Positions 54,532 to 61,124 of a stretch of DNA of 64,000 nt are shown piece after piece. Source of the DNA: a virus; IMG/VR virus record IMGVR_UViG_3300027710_001068, positions 1 to 64,000 of that record. One strand, 5' to 3'. Position 1 is the first letter of the stretch, and every line of letters begins with the position of its first letter. A model generated the notes under the pieces. It saw only the letters and a program-made list of their open reading frames with translations. It ran no database searches and was not told where the DNA came from. A program made the translations under genes and the position numbers.

Positions 54532-54885
54532 ATGAAAAAACTACTACTATTACCTATTGTATTACTTTCTGGTTGTATGACATTTATTATACCAAAACCA
54601 CATGACGCTGTGTTGTTTGGTAACTTAGTTGATCTTAAAATCCTAAGTGGTCAAGTAACTTGTGATGATAAACAATATGGTTGGAAGGAAATGTTGGATA
54701 CAATTAACCATCTCAACGTTTATACTACATACCGAAATGATCCTCAAGCAGAAAACATTAAAGGTTTGCATGAAGCTGTAGGTAAAGCTTACACTTCTAG
54801 CAATCCTGTATTTTGCAAGTCACTCATGAATGTACAACAAAAACGCGTGGATGCCATCATCGATGCATGGAAGGAAAGAAAATGA
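54532..54885 (+). CDS. Lipoprotein, 117 aa
   Basis: A lipoprotein signal with lipobox LSGC (MKKLLLLPIVLLSGCMTF) is followed by a soluble helical domain with two cysteines (SGQVTCDDKQYGWKEML, SNPVFCKSLMNVQQKRVDAI). It lies one base after nrdB and overlaps the next gene by four bases. Export to the periplasmic side of a host membrane is expected. The function is unknown; a superinfection-exclusion or lysis role is possible but not shown. Confidence 0.75.
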   Translation: MKKLLLLPIVLLSGCMTFIIPKPHDAVLFGNLVDLKILSGQVTCDDKQYGWKEMLDTINHLNVYTTYRNDPQAENIKGLHEAVGKAYTSSNPVFCKSLMNVQQKRVDAIIDAWKERK

Positions 54886-55118
54886 CCGCTCTAGAAGCTT
54901 TGAGAGAAGCTGCGCAAGAACCTACTAAGTTGGGAACCTTGTCTTATGAAATGATGCTGATCGTTGATCAATATAATAATCAATTGATGTCGCGAGAAGA
55001 GTTTGAGTATCTCGTCAAAGAGATTGCTAGTGTTAAAGCTGCTCAGCACTTAGCTGATGATGAGAATGCAAGCCGTTGGATTGTATCAATTGCCTCCGCT
55101 TTACTTTCTGTTGCATAA
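54882..55118 (+). CDS. Small helical protein, 78 aa
   Basis: The 78-residue protein is helical and acidic (ALEALREAAQEPTKLGTLS, SREEFEYLVKEIASVKAAQHL). It starts in the lipoprotein stop (ATGA) with an AAGGAAAG ribosome-binding site. No motif, signal or membrane segment is recognised. It is part of a run of small genes after nrdB. Confidence 0.7.
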   Translation: MTALEALREAAQEPTKLGTLSYEMMLIVDQYNNQLMSREEFEYLVKEIASVKAAQHLADDENASRWIVSIASALLSVA

Positions 55119-55127
55119 GGAGCTACC

Positions 55128-55298
55128 ATGTTGGAAAAAGACAGTATAGAACACGTATGTTATGAGTGTGATGCTGAGTTTGTTGTAGAACCAATTGGTG
55201 AGACTGATGATGCAATCAGCTTTTGCCCATTCTGTGGTTCTGAACTAGATCTTGATCAAGATCTAGATGAAGATGAAGATGAAGATAGCTGGGATTGA
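55128..55298 (+). CDS. Zinc-ribbon protein, 56 aa
   Basis: A 56-residue frame, not overlapping its upstream neighbour, has two CxxC knuckles, CYECDAEF and FCPFCGSEL, that can hold one zinc ion. An acidic tail of aspartate and glutamate follows. AAGGAG precedes the ATG by six bases. The tail sequence contains a 22-base perfect palindrome at DNA level and overlaps the RuvC-like start. Zinc-ribbon proteins of this size often bind nucleic acid or polymerases. Confidence 0.75.
   Translation: MLEKDSIEHVCYECDAEFVVEPIGETDDAISFCPFCGSELDLDQDLDEDEDEDSWD
55245..55266. repeat. 22-bp perfect palindrome before the RuvC-like start
   Basis: The sequence reads CTAGATCTTGA then its reverse complement TCAAGATCTAG, without mismatch, and ends at the base before an ATG. 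In RNA it would give a 9-bp stem with a GATC loop adjoining the start codon. As DNA it is a symmetric site that a dimeric protein could bind. Confidence 0.8.
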
Positions 55299-55836
55299 TT
55301 TTTCCTTATCATCTCCTTCTATTTGTGTTTTCACTGGTACCAAATTTAACTACAAAGAATGCTCTTTTTATTTTTTAACAGATAGAAAAAAGAATGCGAA
55401 GTATTACAATACCAATCTAGTTGGCGCACCAATGGTTGGATATAGTTGTCAAGAAGAGAGATATCACAACATCTCTAGTTGGGCTTTAACTGTATTATCA
55501 AACCACCACATTGAAAAGGTCTTTATAGAGGATTATGCATTTGCCGCTAACGGAAGAGTATTCCATATTGCAGAGAATTGTGGTGTTTTAAAATACAAGA
55601 TGTGGATGGCCAATTATGAAATTACACCAATAGCACCTACACAAATAAAAAAGTTTGCTACTGGTCGTGGTAATGCCAACAAAGAAGATATGCAAGTTGC
55701 CTTCATTAATGAAACTGGGTATAATCCCAAGTTGGAGCTTAACTTAACTGATAAGCAATGGAACCCCAGTTCCGACATTATTGATAGTTATTACATTTGC
55801 AAATACGGAAACAATTTACTGACCATAGCTCAGTAG
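55267..55836 (+). CDS. RuvC-like Holliday junction resolvase
   Basis: The 189-residue protein has an RNase H-like RuvC fold: KIAGIDFSLSSPSICVF gives the first Asp, VFIEDYAF the Glu, and SSDIIDSYYICKYG the late acid pair; the APTQIKKFATGRGNANKEDM region is also typical. It would resolve branched DNA before packaging, the role of gp49 (endonuclease VII) in T4. Three in-frame ATGs (55267, 55273, 55279) could start it; the last gives the most compact N-terminus. Its final 18 bases overlap the tRNA-Arg gene. Confidence 0.8.
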   Translation: MKMKMKIAGIDFSLSSPSICVFTGTKFNYKECSFYFLTDRKKNAKYYNTNLVGAPMVGYSCQEERYHNISSWALTVLSNHHIEKVFIEDYAFAANGRVFHIAENCGVLKYKMWMANYEITPIAPTQIKKFATGRGNANKEDMQVAFINETGYNPKLELNLTDKQWNPSSDIIDSYYICKYGNNLLTIAQ

Positions 55837-55895
55837 GATAGAGCAACAGCCTTCTAAGCTGTCGGTCGGGAGTTCGAATCTCTCTGGTCAGGCCA
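55819..55895 (+). tRNA. tRNA-Arg (anticodon TCT)
   Basis: Acceptor CTGACCA / TGGTCAG, D arm TAGCTCAGTAGGATAGAGC, anticodon stem ACAGC / GCTGT around loop CTTCTAA (anticodon TCT), T arm CGGGAG-TTCGAAT-CTCTCT, discriminator G and encoded CCA form a complete tRNA. It reads AGA and AGG, codons frequent in AT-rich phages and often rare in hosts. The 5' end is shared with the last codons of the RuvC-like gene. Confidence 0.95.
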
Positions 55896-55901
55896 ATTAT
55901 T

Positions 55902-56099
55902 ATGTACACAAACCAACGCCCAATTTATAAAATCAAACCTAGCGTAAGGTTTAAGAACAACATCACTAACGAGGTGACTCGTGGTGACATTGTGAACGAG
56001 GAGTTCATTGATGGCAAGCAGTTTTATGTCGTCAAGGTTGGTCCTCGGTTTTTGAAGTTATCAAAAGAAGGTTATACTCTTTTGAAGACTTCTAATTAA
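55902..56099 (+). CDS. Small basic hypothetical protein, 65 aa
   Basis: The 65-residue protein is basic and beta-like (YKIKPSVRFKNNITNEVTRG, FYVVKVGPRFLKLSKEGYTLL). It starts six bases after the tRNA-Arg. A small barrel-like fold is plausible. No Shine-Dalgarno sequence is clear, so the message is perhaps processed from the tRNA transcript. Function unknown. Confidence 0.6.
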   Translation: MYTNQRPIYKIKPSVRFKNNITNEVTRGDIVNEEFIDGKQFYVVKVGPRFLKLSKEGYTLLKTSN

Positions 56100-56107
56100 T
56101 AGGTCTG

Positions 56108-56135
56108 TTGACTTATATTGAAGTATGCGTAGAAT
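56108..56135 (+). promoter_or_regulatory. Promoter for the small HTH-like gene
   Basis: TTGACT (56108-56113), 16 bases and TAGAAT (56130-56135) form a plausible promoter. The predicted start, near 56142, is followed directly by a short hairpin CTGC-ACAT-GCAG (56143-56154) and a T-rich stretch, then TATGGAG and the ATG at 56183. Confidence 0.6.
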
Positions 56136-56182
56136 AGGCTTTCTGCACATGCAGTTTATTTTTAATTTATTATGGAGTCTCT

Positions 56183-56437
56183 ATGACACAAAAACAACGC
56201 CTCGCTTCCGCCTTCTCTAATGGTGCTGAGTTGACAAGCAAGCAAATCCGTTCGCAGTTCAAGATTGCATCACCAACCAAGGTTGTTTCACAACTACGTT
56301 TGGAAGATGGCATGTCCATCTACTTGAACCAACGTACCGACACTAAGGGTCGTGTTACACAGAAGTACCGCTTGGGTACACCTAGCCGTGCAATCGTTGC
56401 AGCTGGCTACCGTGCTGCTTCTTTGGGTCTTGTCTAA
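56183..56437 (+). CDS. Small winged-helix/HTH-like protein
   Basis: The 84-residue protein is basic. Residues about 14-45 (ELTSKQIRSQFKIASPTKVVSQLRLEDG) have a helix-turn-helix pattern, followed by a wing-like YLNQRTDTKGRVTQKYRLG. This resembles small DNA-binding proteins of aquatic T4-like phages, though no characterised member comes to mind. It has its own promoter and is followed by the next promoter/terminator, so it is a one-gene unit that may act as a regulator. Confidence 0.7.
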   Translation: MTQKQRLASAFSNGAELTSKQIRSQFKIASPTKVVSQLRLEDGMSIYLNQRTDTKGRVTQKYRLGTPSRAIVAAGYRAASLGLV

Positions 56438-56458
56438 TTAATTTGGACTGGCTATAAT
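56430..56458 (+). promoter_or_regulatory. Promoter for the sugar cassette region
   Basis: TTGTCT (56430-56435), 17 bases and TATAAT (56453-56458) form a strong promoter. The predicted start, near 56465, lies at the end of the left arm of the terminator that follows. The genes from 56496 to at least 60823 could be transcribed from here. Confidence 0.85.
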
Positions 56459-56460
56459 CA

Positions 56461-56482
56461 GGGGACTTCGGTCCCCTTTTTT
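56461..56482 (+). terminator. Terminator overlapping the sugar-cassette promoter start
   Basis: GGGGAC (56461-56466), loop TTCG and GTCCCC (56471-56476) are followed by six Ts. The hairpin ends transcripts from the HTH-like gene. Initiation from the promoter two bases upstream would skip its left arm. Confidence 0.93.
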
Positions 56483-56495
56483 ATTGGAGAAACTA

Positions 56496-56768
56496 ATGGC
56501 ATTGACTGCAGATAAAGACACCTATGATTGGATTATTGGTTTGTTGAAGACTAATAAAGTTCAAGTTATTTTTACTAAAAGTGATGGTACCGAACGTACT
56601 ATGAACTGTACACTACGCGATGATATTGTTATTCCTTATGAAAGAAAGACAGAGAAAGTTAAAGCTGAAAACTTTGATATCGTTCCTTGTTGGGATATAG
56701 ATAAAGGGGAATGGAGATCATTTAAAATCTCCTCATTACTTTATGTTAATTTTAGTATAGGTGAGTGA
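56496..56768 (+). CDS. DUF2693-like small protein
   Basis: The 90-residue protein carries IFTKSDGTERTMNCTLRDD and a C-terminal VPCWDIDKGEWRSFKISSLLY. This is the pattern of DUF2693-type phage proteins, thought to fold as small SH3-like barrels. The ATG at 56496 follows TTGGAGAA; an upstream in-frame codon lies in the T tract of the terminator. The stop overlaps the following region, where the next ATG starts one base later. Function unknown. Confidence 0.8.
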   Translation: MALTADKDTYDWIIGLLKTNKVQVIFTKSDGTERTMNCTLRDDIVIPYERKTEKVKAENFDIVPCWDIDKGEWRSFKISSLLYVNFSIGE

Positions 56769-56769
56769 A

Positions 56770-57324
56770 ATGAAAATAGGATTCAATTGTAGTACGTTTG
56801 ATTTGTTTCATGCTGGTCATGTTACAATGTTAAAAGAAGAGAAACGTTTTTGTGATTATTTAATTGTGGCTATTCAAACAGACCCCACAATTGATAGGCC
56901 GACAACAAAGAACAAACCAGTTCAATCTATCTACGAGAGATTCAGTCAGGTATCAGCATGCAAATATGTTGATGAAGTTTTAGTATATTCTACAGAAGAA
57001 GATCTGATGAATATGCTTAAGACTCAACACATTAACATTCGCTTCCTTGGAGATGAGTATAAAACCAAACCATTTACTGGAAAGCAGTGGTGTTTGGATA
57101 ATGGTGTTGAACTTCACTATCACTTAAGAGAGCATCCTTATAGTAGCTCAGCTCTTCGTAAAAGAGTGTATGAAGCTGAGAACTTTAGAATGAGTGTTGC
57201 TAATACATCTAATGTCAGTACTATCCCCAGTGGATTCAACGGTACTACTGCTTCCGACTTATCAAGTCTTATGCCAAAATCTTACCAAAGCATTGTTTCG
57301 AGAGATTTGGGATATACAAAATGA
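56770..57324 (+). CDS. Cytidylyltransferase-like nucleotidyltransferase (RfaE/TagD type)
   Basis: The 184-residue protein begins with the HxGH nucleotidyltransferase motif, NCSTFDLFHAGHVTML, and continues with IYERFSQVSACKYVDEV and a C-terminal SSSALRKRVYEAE, corresponding to the ISSTxxR-type motif. Such enzymes activate sugars or polyols with CTP or ATP: glycerol-3-phosphate, heptose-1-phosphate. With the heptose-type genes downstream, a heptose nucleotidyltransferase is the preferred guess. The ATG start follows GGTGAG; an upstream GTG is possible. The final 40 residues are a serine-rich extension. Confidence 0.85.
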   Translation: MKIGFNCSTFDLFHAGHVTMLKEEKRFCDYLIVAIQTDPTIDRPTTKNKPVQSIYERFSQVSACKYVDEVLVYSTEEDLMNMLKTQHINIRFLGDEYKTKPFTGKQWCLDNGVELHYHLREHPYSSSALRKRVYEAENFRMSVANTSNVSTIPSGFNGTTASDLSSLMPKSYQSIVSRDLGYTK

Positions 57325-58262
57325 TGAAGCGAATTCTTGTTACAGGCCATAGAGGCTACATTGGTTCTGTTCTTTGCAAAATGCTCAAGGAGCAAGGTTA
57401 TTATGTAATTGGTACTGATAATGGTCCTGGTAGTCAATCAAAGTATGTTGATGAGGACTTTTATCTTTGCTTTTCTAATTGCATTCCCTCAGAGGTAGAT
57501 GGTATATTTCACTTAGCTGCTAACAGTTTGTTGGGACCTAGTGCGTATGATCCGATGGTGTATTTTGTTAACAACGTTGGTAATACTTCCAAGATGTTAA
57601 CTAAACTTGGATGGGATGGTAAACCTCTTCCCAAAGTAGTTTATGCTAGTAGTGCTGCTGTCTATGCTCCTAACTATGATAAGACTCCAATTAGTGAAGA
57701 CTTCCATAAAGACTCACCTAACAACTACGGACTGAGTAAGTGGATGAGTGAGCAGGTGATACAAGCGTATTGTAACGTGTTTAACACGCCTATAACTTGT
57801 TTTCGCTTCTTTAATGTAGCAGGAAGCTATGGTGACGTTGGAATTCAAGATAATACACCTCACTTGATTAGCAAACTGATCCAAGCTCAAAAAGATAAAG
57901 TTAACTTTAAGATCAATGGCGAACACTTTGATACACCAGATGGTACTTGTGTAAGAGATTATGTCCACGTTGTTGACATTTGCAGAGCAATGATCCATGC
58001 TTATGAAACAATTGACGATCCTGGTTATAGAGCTTACAATCTTGGCTTAGGTATGGGGACATCAGTACTAGAGATGGTTGAGAAGTATTATAATGTAACA
58101 GGCCACCGTCAGTATGACTTTGTTGGTAAACGTCAGGGTGATCCAGCTTACCTTGTTGCCAATCCCCATAAGTTCAAGGAAGAAACGGGGTTTGTATATC
58201 AACACCATCTGATTGAAGATATGATTAATGATGCTATTGAAGCAAGGAAATTAAATGTTTGA
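57321..58262 (+). CDS. NAD-dependent nucleotide-sugar epimerase
   Basis: The 313-residue protein is an extended short-chain dehydrogenase: the NAD-binding VTGHRGYIGSVLCKML at the N-terminus, YASSAAVYAPNYDKTPISED containing the serine of the catalytic triad, and NNYGLSKWMSEQVI with the YxxxK-type Tyr and Lys. RDYVHVVDICRAMIHAYE is typical of UDP-glucose 4-epimerases. The substrate may be UDP-sugar or a nucleotide-heptose. It overlaps the nucleotidyltransferase by four bases and the next gene by eight. Confidence 0.92.
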   Translation: MMKRILVTGHRGYIGSVLCKMLKEQGYYVIGTDNGPGSQSKYVDEDFYLCFSNCIPSEVDGIFHLAANSLLGPSAYDPMVYFVNNVGNTSKMLTKLGWDGKPLPKVVYASSAAVYAPNYDKTPISEDFHKDSPNNYGLSKWMSEQVIQAYCNVFNTPITCFRFFNVAGSYGDVGIQDNTPHLISKLIQAQKDKVNFKINGEHFDTPDGTCVRDYVHVVDICRAMIHAYETIDDPGYRAYNLGLGMGTSVLEMVEKYYNVTGHRQYDFVGKRQGDPAYLVANPHKFKEETGFVYQHHLIEDMINDAIEARKLNV

Positions 58263-59253
58263 AGAGAATGAGATTTCAATTAAGTCCAAAGGTGGGACTG
58301 AAATGGTTAAGCGTGGGCTAGCAGAACGTCTACCTGAAGGATTGGCCGATGACTTTCAAGTAATATGTTCACGTGTTCGCAATATTGAAGATGATAAGAT
58401 CCGGGTTTATTGGTTACATGATTTACCTGAAGACCCAGAAACTAATCACTTAAAGGATAAGTCTAGTCGAGACCGTTTTCATAAGTTGGTGTTTTGTGGT
58501 CATTGGCAGTACAATCAGTATGTGACAAAGCTTGGTGTGCCACAAGATGATAAGTGTGTTGTGATCGAGACTCCAATCGAGCCTATCCCGCTTATTCCTA
58601 AGTCTAAGGAAGAAATTCGTCTAATCTATACATCGACCCCACAACGTGGGTTGGAATTGTTATACCCCGTTTTTGAAAAGCTGTGTGAAAAGCATGACAA
58701 CATCCATCTAGATGTTTTTTCTAGTTTTGCAATTTATGGTTGGGGTGATGCTGATAAGAGATACTCAGAACTGTTTGATAAACTCAAAGCTCATCCAAAG
58801 GTCACTTATCATGGATTTGCAGACAACGACACAGTACGCGAATATCTACAAAAGAGTCACATCCTTGCTTACCCTTCTATTTGGTCAGAGTGTAACAGTC
58901 GTAGTGTCATTGAAGCAATGAGTGCTGGTTTAATGTGTGTTCATCCCAACTTGGCTGGTTTGTCAGACACAGCTGGTGGTTTAACATTCATGTACCAATG
59001 GGACGAAAACCCTCAAGTGCATGTTAATAAATTCTACCATGCTCTTGATCACGCAATAAGTGTTGTTAACAATGACGAAATGCAGAACTATTTGAGATTT
59101 GTTAAGATGTATGCGGATAGTAGATACAACTGGAGTAAAATTGCTGGCCAATGGGAAGATGTGATGCATCAATTGAAGGCTAGACATCCTGATGAGCAGT
59201 CTCGTAGAATGCAGAAGCAAGAACAAGCAATGTTCCATTACGTTGTAAAATGA
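58255..59253 (+). CDS. Glycosyltransferase, GT-B type
   Basis: The 332-residue protein has a GT4-like C-terminal half: IYTSTPQRGLELLYPVFEKL, then HGFADNDTVREYLQKSHILAYPS and WSECNSRSVIEAMSAGL, the E-x7-E nucleotide-sugar site. The N-terminal half is shorter than usual. It would attach the sugar made by the surrounding genes to an unknown acceptor such as DNA, virion protein or cell-surface polymer. It overlaps its neighbours by eight and four bases. Confidence 0.9.
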   Translation: MFEENEISIKSKGGTEMVKRGLAERLPEGLADDFQVICSRVRNIEDDKIRVYWLHDLPEDPETNHLKDKSSRDRFHKLVFCGHWQYNQYVTKLGVPQDDKCVVIETPIEPIPLIPKSKEEIRLIYTSTPQRGLELLYPVFEKLCEKHDNIHLDVFSSFAIYGWGDADKRYSELFDKLKAHPKVTYHGFADNDTVREYLQKSHILAYPSIWSECNSRSVIEAMSAGLMCVHPNLAGLSDTAGGLTFMYQWDENPQVHVNKFYHALDHAISVVNNDEMQNYLRFVKMYADSRYNWSKIAGQWEDVMHQLKARHPDEQSRRMQKQEQAMFHYVVK

Positions 59254-60224
59254 TTATCACAAAGACTCCACTGAGGGTCAGCTTCTTCGGAGGAGGGAGT
59301 GACATCCCTCAGTTTTATAACAACAACAGAGGATTGGTTATATCAACAACTATTGATAGACCGATCTACATTGCAGTTAATGGAACTCGTACAGCTCACA
59401 CCAAAGTAGTGTACTCTGAAATTGAAATCGTCAATCACTCATCCCTACTTAAGCATGATCGTGTAAGAGAAGTATTACTATACTACGGTATCGACAATCA
59501 TATTGAGATTGCTTCTTTCTCTGATATACCAACAAAAGGAACTGGACTAGGATCGTCTTCAACATTTACTGTTGGTTTGTTGAAGGCAATCCTGGAGATG
59601 TCTAAAACTCAATACAATAACTATGAACTAGCTGAGCTTGCTTGTCATATTGAAATTGAAAAGTGCAATCAACCAATTGGCAAACAAGATCAGTATGCCG
59701 CTGCCTTTGGTGGTTTCAATGCTATTACGTTTGAGGGTAACGATGCAACTGTTATCCCAATCAACATAACTACTGATACAGCTTCTAGGTTGAATGATAA
59801 CCTTATTTGTTTCAATACAGGAATCACTAGACAGGCTTCATCGATACTAGAAGATCAGGTAAAGGGGCTTAAAGATGTGGTTAATGTGGATAATACTGCT
59901 CATATGGTTGATATGGCGGAGGATGCATTCAAATTCCTAATCAAAGGACAGTTAGATGACTTTGGTTCTTTGTTGGGTGATTCATGGGACATTAAAAAGA
60001 AGTTGTCTAATAACATTTCTAACTCTACAATAGACGAGATGTATGGTAAAGCCATGAAGGCTGGTGCTTTGGGTGGTAAAATTTTAGGTGCTGGCGGTGG
60101 AGGTTACTTGTTAATGTATGTTCCTCTTAAGAGCCAAGCACGGGTCATTAAAGCCCTAAGTAACTATGAGATATTTGATTTTAATTTTACCAATCAAGGT
60201 AGTGTAGTGGAGATGAATAAATGA
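59250..60224 (+). CDS. hddA: GHMP-family sugar kinase (HddA-like heptose kinase)
   Basis: The 324-residue kinase starts with ITKTPLRVSFFGGGSDIPQFY, the signature of the D-glycero-alpha-D-manno-heptose-7-phosphate kinase branch. The ATP-binding GTGLGSSSTFTVGLLKA lies near residue 103 and LGGKILGAGGGGYLL near 270. It would phosphorylate heptose-7-phosphate at C1. GmhA, encoded next, makes that substrate. An L-fucose- or other GHMP kinase remains possible. Confidence 0.9.
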   Translation: MIITKTPLRVSFFGGGSDIPQFYNNNRGLVISTTIDRPIYIAVNGTRTAHTKVVYSEIEIVNHSSLLKHDRVREVLLYYGIDNHIEIASFSDIPTKGTGLGSSSTFTVGLLKAILEMSKTQYNNYELAELACHIEIEKCNQPIGKQDQYAAAFGGFNAITFEGNDATVIPINITTDTASRLNDNLICFNTGITRQASSILEDQVKGLKDVVNVDNTAHMVDMAEDAFKFLIKGQLDDFGSLLGDSWDIKKKLSNNISNSTIDEMYGKAMKAGALGGKILGAGGGGYLLMYVPLKSQARVIKALSNYEIFDFNFTNQGSVVEMNK

Positions 60225-60823
60225 AGTCATTCTTTTTTGATGCTTATGCTTCTGGTGTGACAGAGGCATTGAGTAAAATCGATAGGTATAAAATAAGTGA
60301 AGCTATCAAAGTGATTGAGATGTATGCTAAAGAGCAGTCACCAATCTATGTGTTTGGTAATGGAGGTTCAGCTGCTTTGTCTGAACACTTCTCATGTGAT
60401 CACACTAAAGGAGTAAGACATGATACTCCTTTGCAATCAAACATTATCAGCTTAGCTTCCAACATGGCTTTGATTACTGCTATTGCAAACGATTACAGTT
60501 ATGATGACATCTTTTCTAAACAAATAGAAGCATTCCCCAACAACAGAGGATTAGCAATTGCTATTTCAGCTAGTGGCAACTCAAAGAACATTGTTAAAGG
60601 TCTTCGTAAGGCTGGTGAAAAGGGTTTAGAAACAATGGCATTTGTTGGGTTCAACGGCGGACAAGTTGTTGACTATGAGTTGGCTGATTACATTGTTCAT
60701 GTCCCTTCTGATAACTACGGTATTGTTGAGGATTGTCATCAGATCCTAATGCATTCAATTGCTCAAGCTATTCGTTCTAAGCACTTCTTGGCTAAGGATG
60801 ATAACCACGAATTGAAGCTATGA
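60221..60823 (+). CDS. gmhA: GmhA-like sedoheptulose-7-phosphate isomerase
   Basis: The 200-residue SIS-domain protein follows the phosphoheptose isomerase pattern: VFGNGGSAALSEHFSCDHTKG, then NYSYDDIFSKQIEAF-like (here NDYSYDDIFSKQIEAF), AISASGNSKNIVKGLRKA and the C-terminal EDCHQILMHSIAQAI with metal-binding His. It converts sedoheptulose-7-phosphate into heptose-7-phosphate, the first step of nucleotide-heptose synthesis. It overlaps the kinase gene by four bases. Confidence 0.93.
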   Translation: MKSFFFDAYASGVTEALSKIDRYKISEAIKVIEMYAKEQSPIYVFGNGGSAALSEHFSCDHTKGVRHDTPLQSNIISLASNMALITAIANDYSYDDIFSKQIEAFPNNRGLAIAISASGNSKNIVKGLRKAGEKGLETMAFVGFNGGQVVDYELADYIVHVPSDNYGIVEDCHQILMHSIAQAIRSKHFLAKDDNHELKL

Positions 60824-61107
60824 GTAATAAAGTCCTTTTCTTTCCTAAGGAAAAACTAGACACTGCTCCTCAGTCGTTAGAGGAAGTGATTTCCAAGATT
60901 GATGAGAACCAAAGAGATGCAGTTGAAGCTGCACTTGATGAAGTGGTACCAGACCTCTTAAACCACCTAGGATCGTTTAACTTTTACATCCAGGATGAGA
61001 AAGACATTGGTATGGTGTTAGAGTCTATCAAGAGTGGTGTATTCCGTACAATGAACATTAAACATGAACTACAGGACGTCACTGATCAGTTGATTAAAAT
61101 TGTGTAA
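60820..61107 (+). CDS. Small acidic protein, 95 aa
   Basis: The 95-residue protein is acidic and helical (QSLEEVISKIDENQRDAVEAAL, DEVVPDLLNHLGSFNFY, DEKDIGMVLESIKSGVFRTM). Proteins of this kind near rnh are conserved among T4-like relatives without assigned role. It overlaps gmhA by four bases. The promoter of the next gene lies within its last codons. Confidence 0.75.
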   Translation: MSNKVLFFPKEKLDTAPQSLEEVISKIDENQRDAVEAALDEVVPDLLNHLGSFNFYIQDEKDIGMVLESIKSGVFRTMNIKHELQDVTDQLIKIV

Positions 61108-61118
61108 CGTGTTACAAT
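61090..61118 (+). promoter_or_regulatory. Extended -10 promoter for rnh
   Basis: TTGATT (61090-61095), 17 bases and TACAAT (61113-61118), with TGT just upstream, form a good promoter. The ATG at 61125 is seven bases after the -10 box, with no Shine-Dalgarno sequence, as for the SWIM gene. Confidence 0.8.
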
Positions 61119-61124
61119 ATTAAT

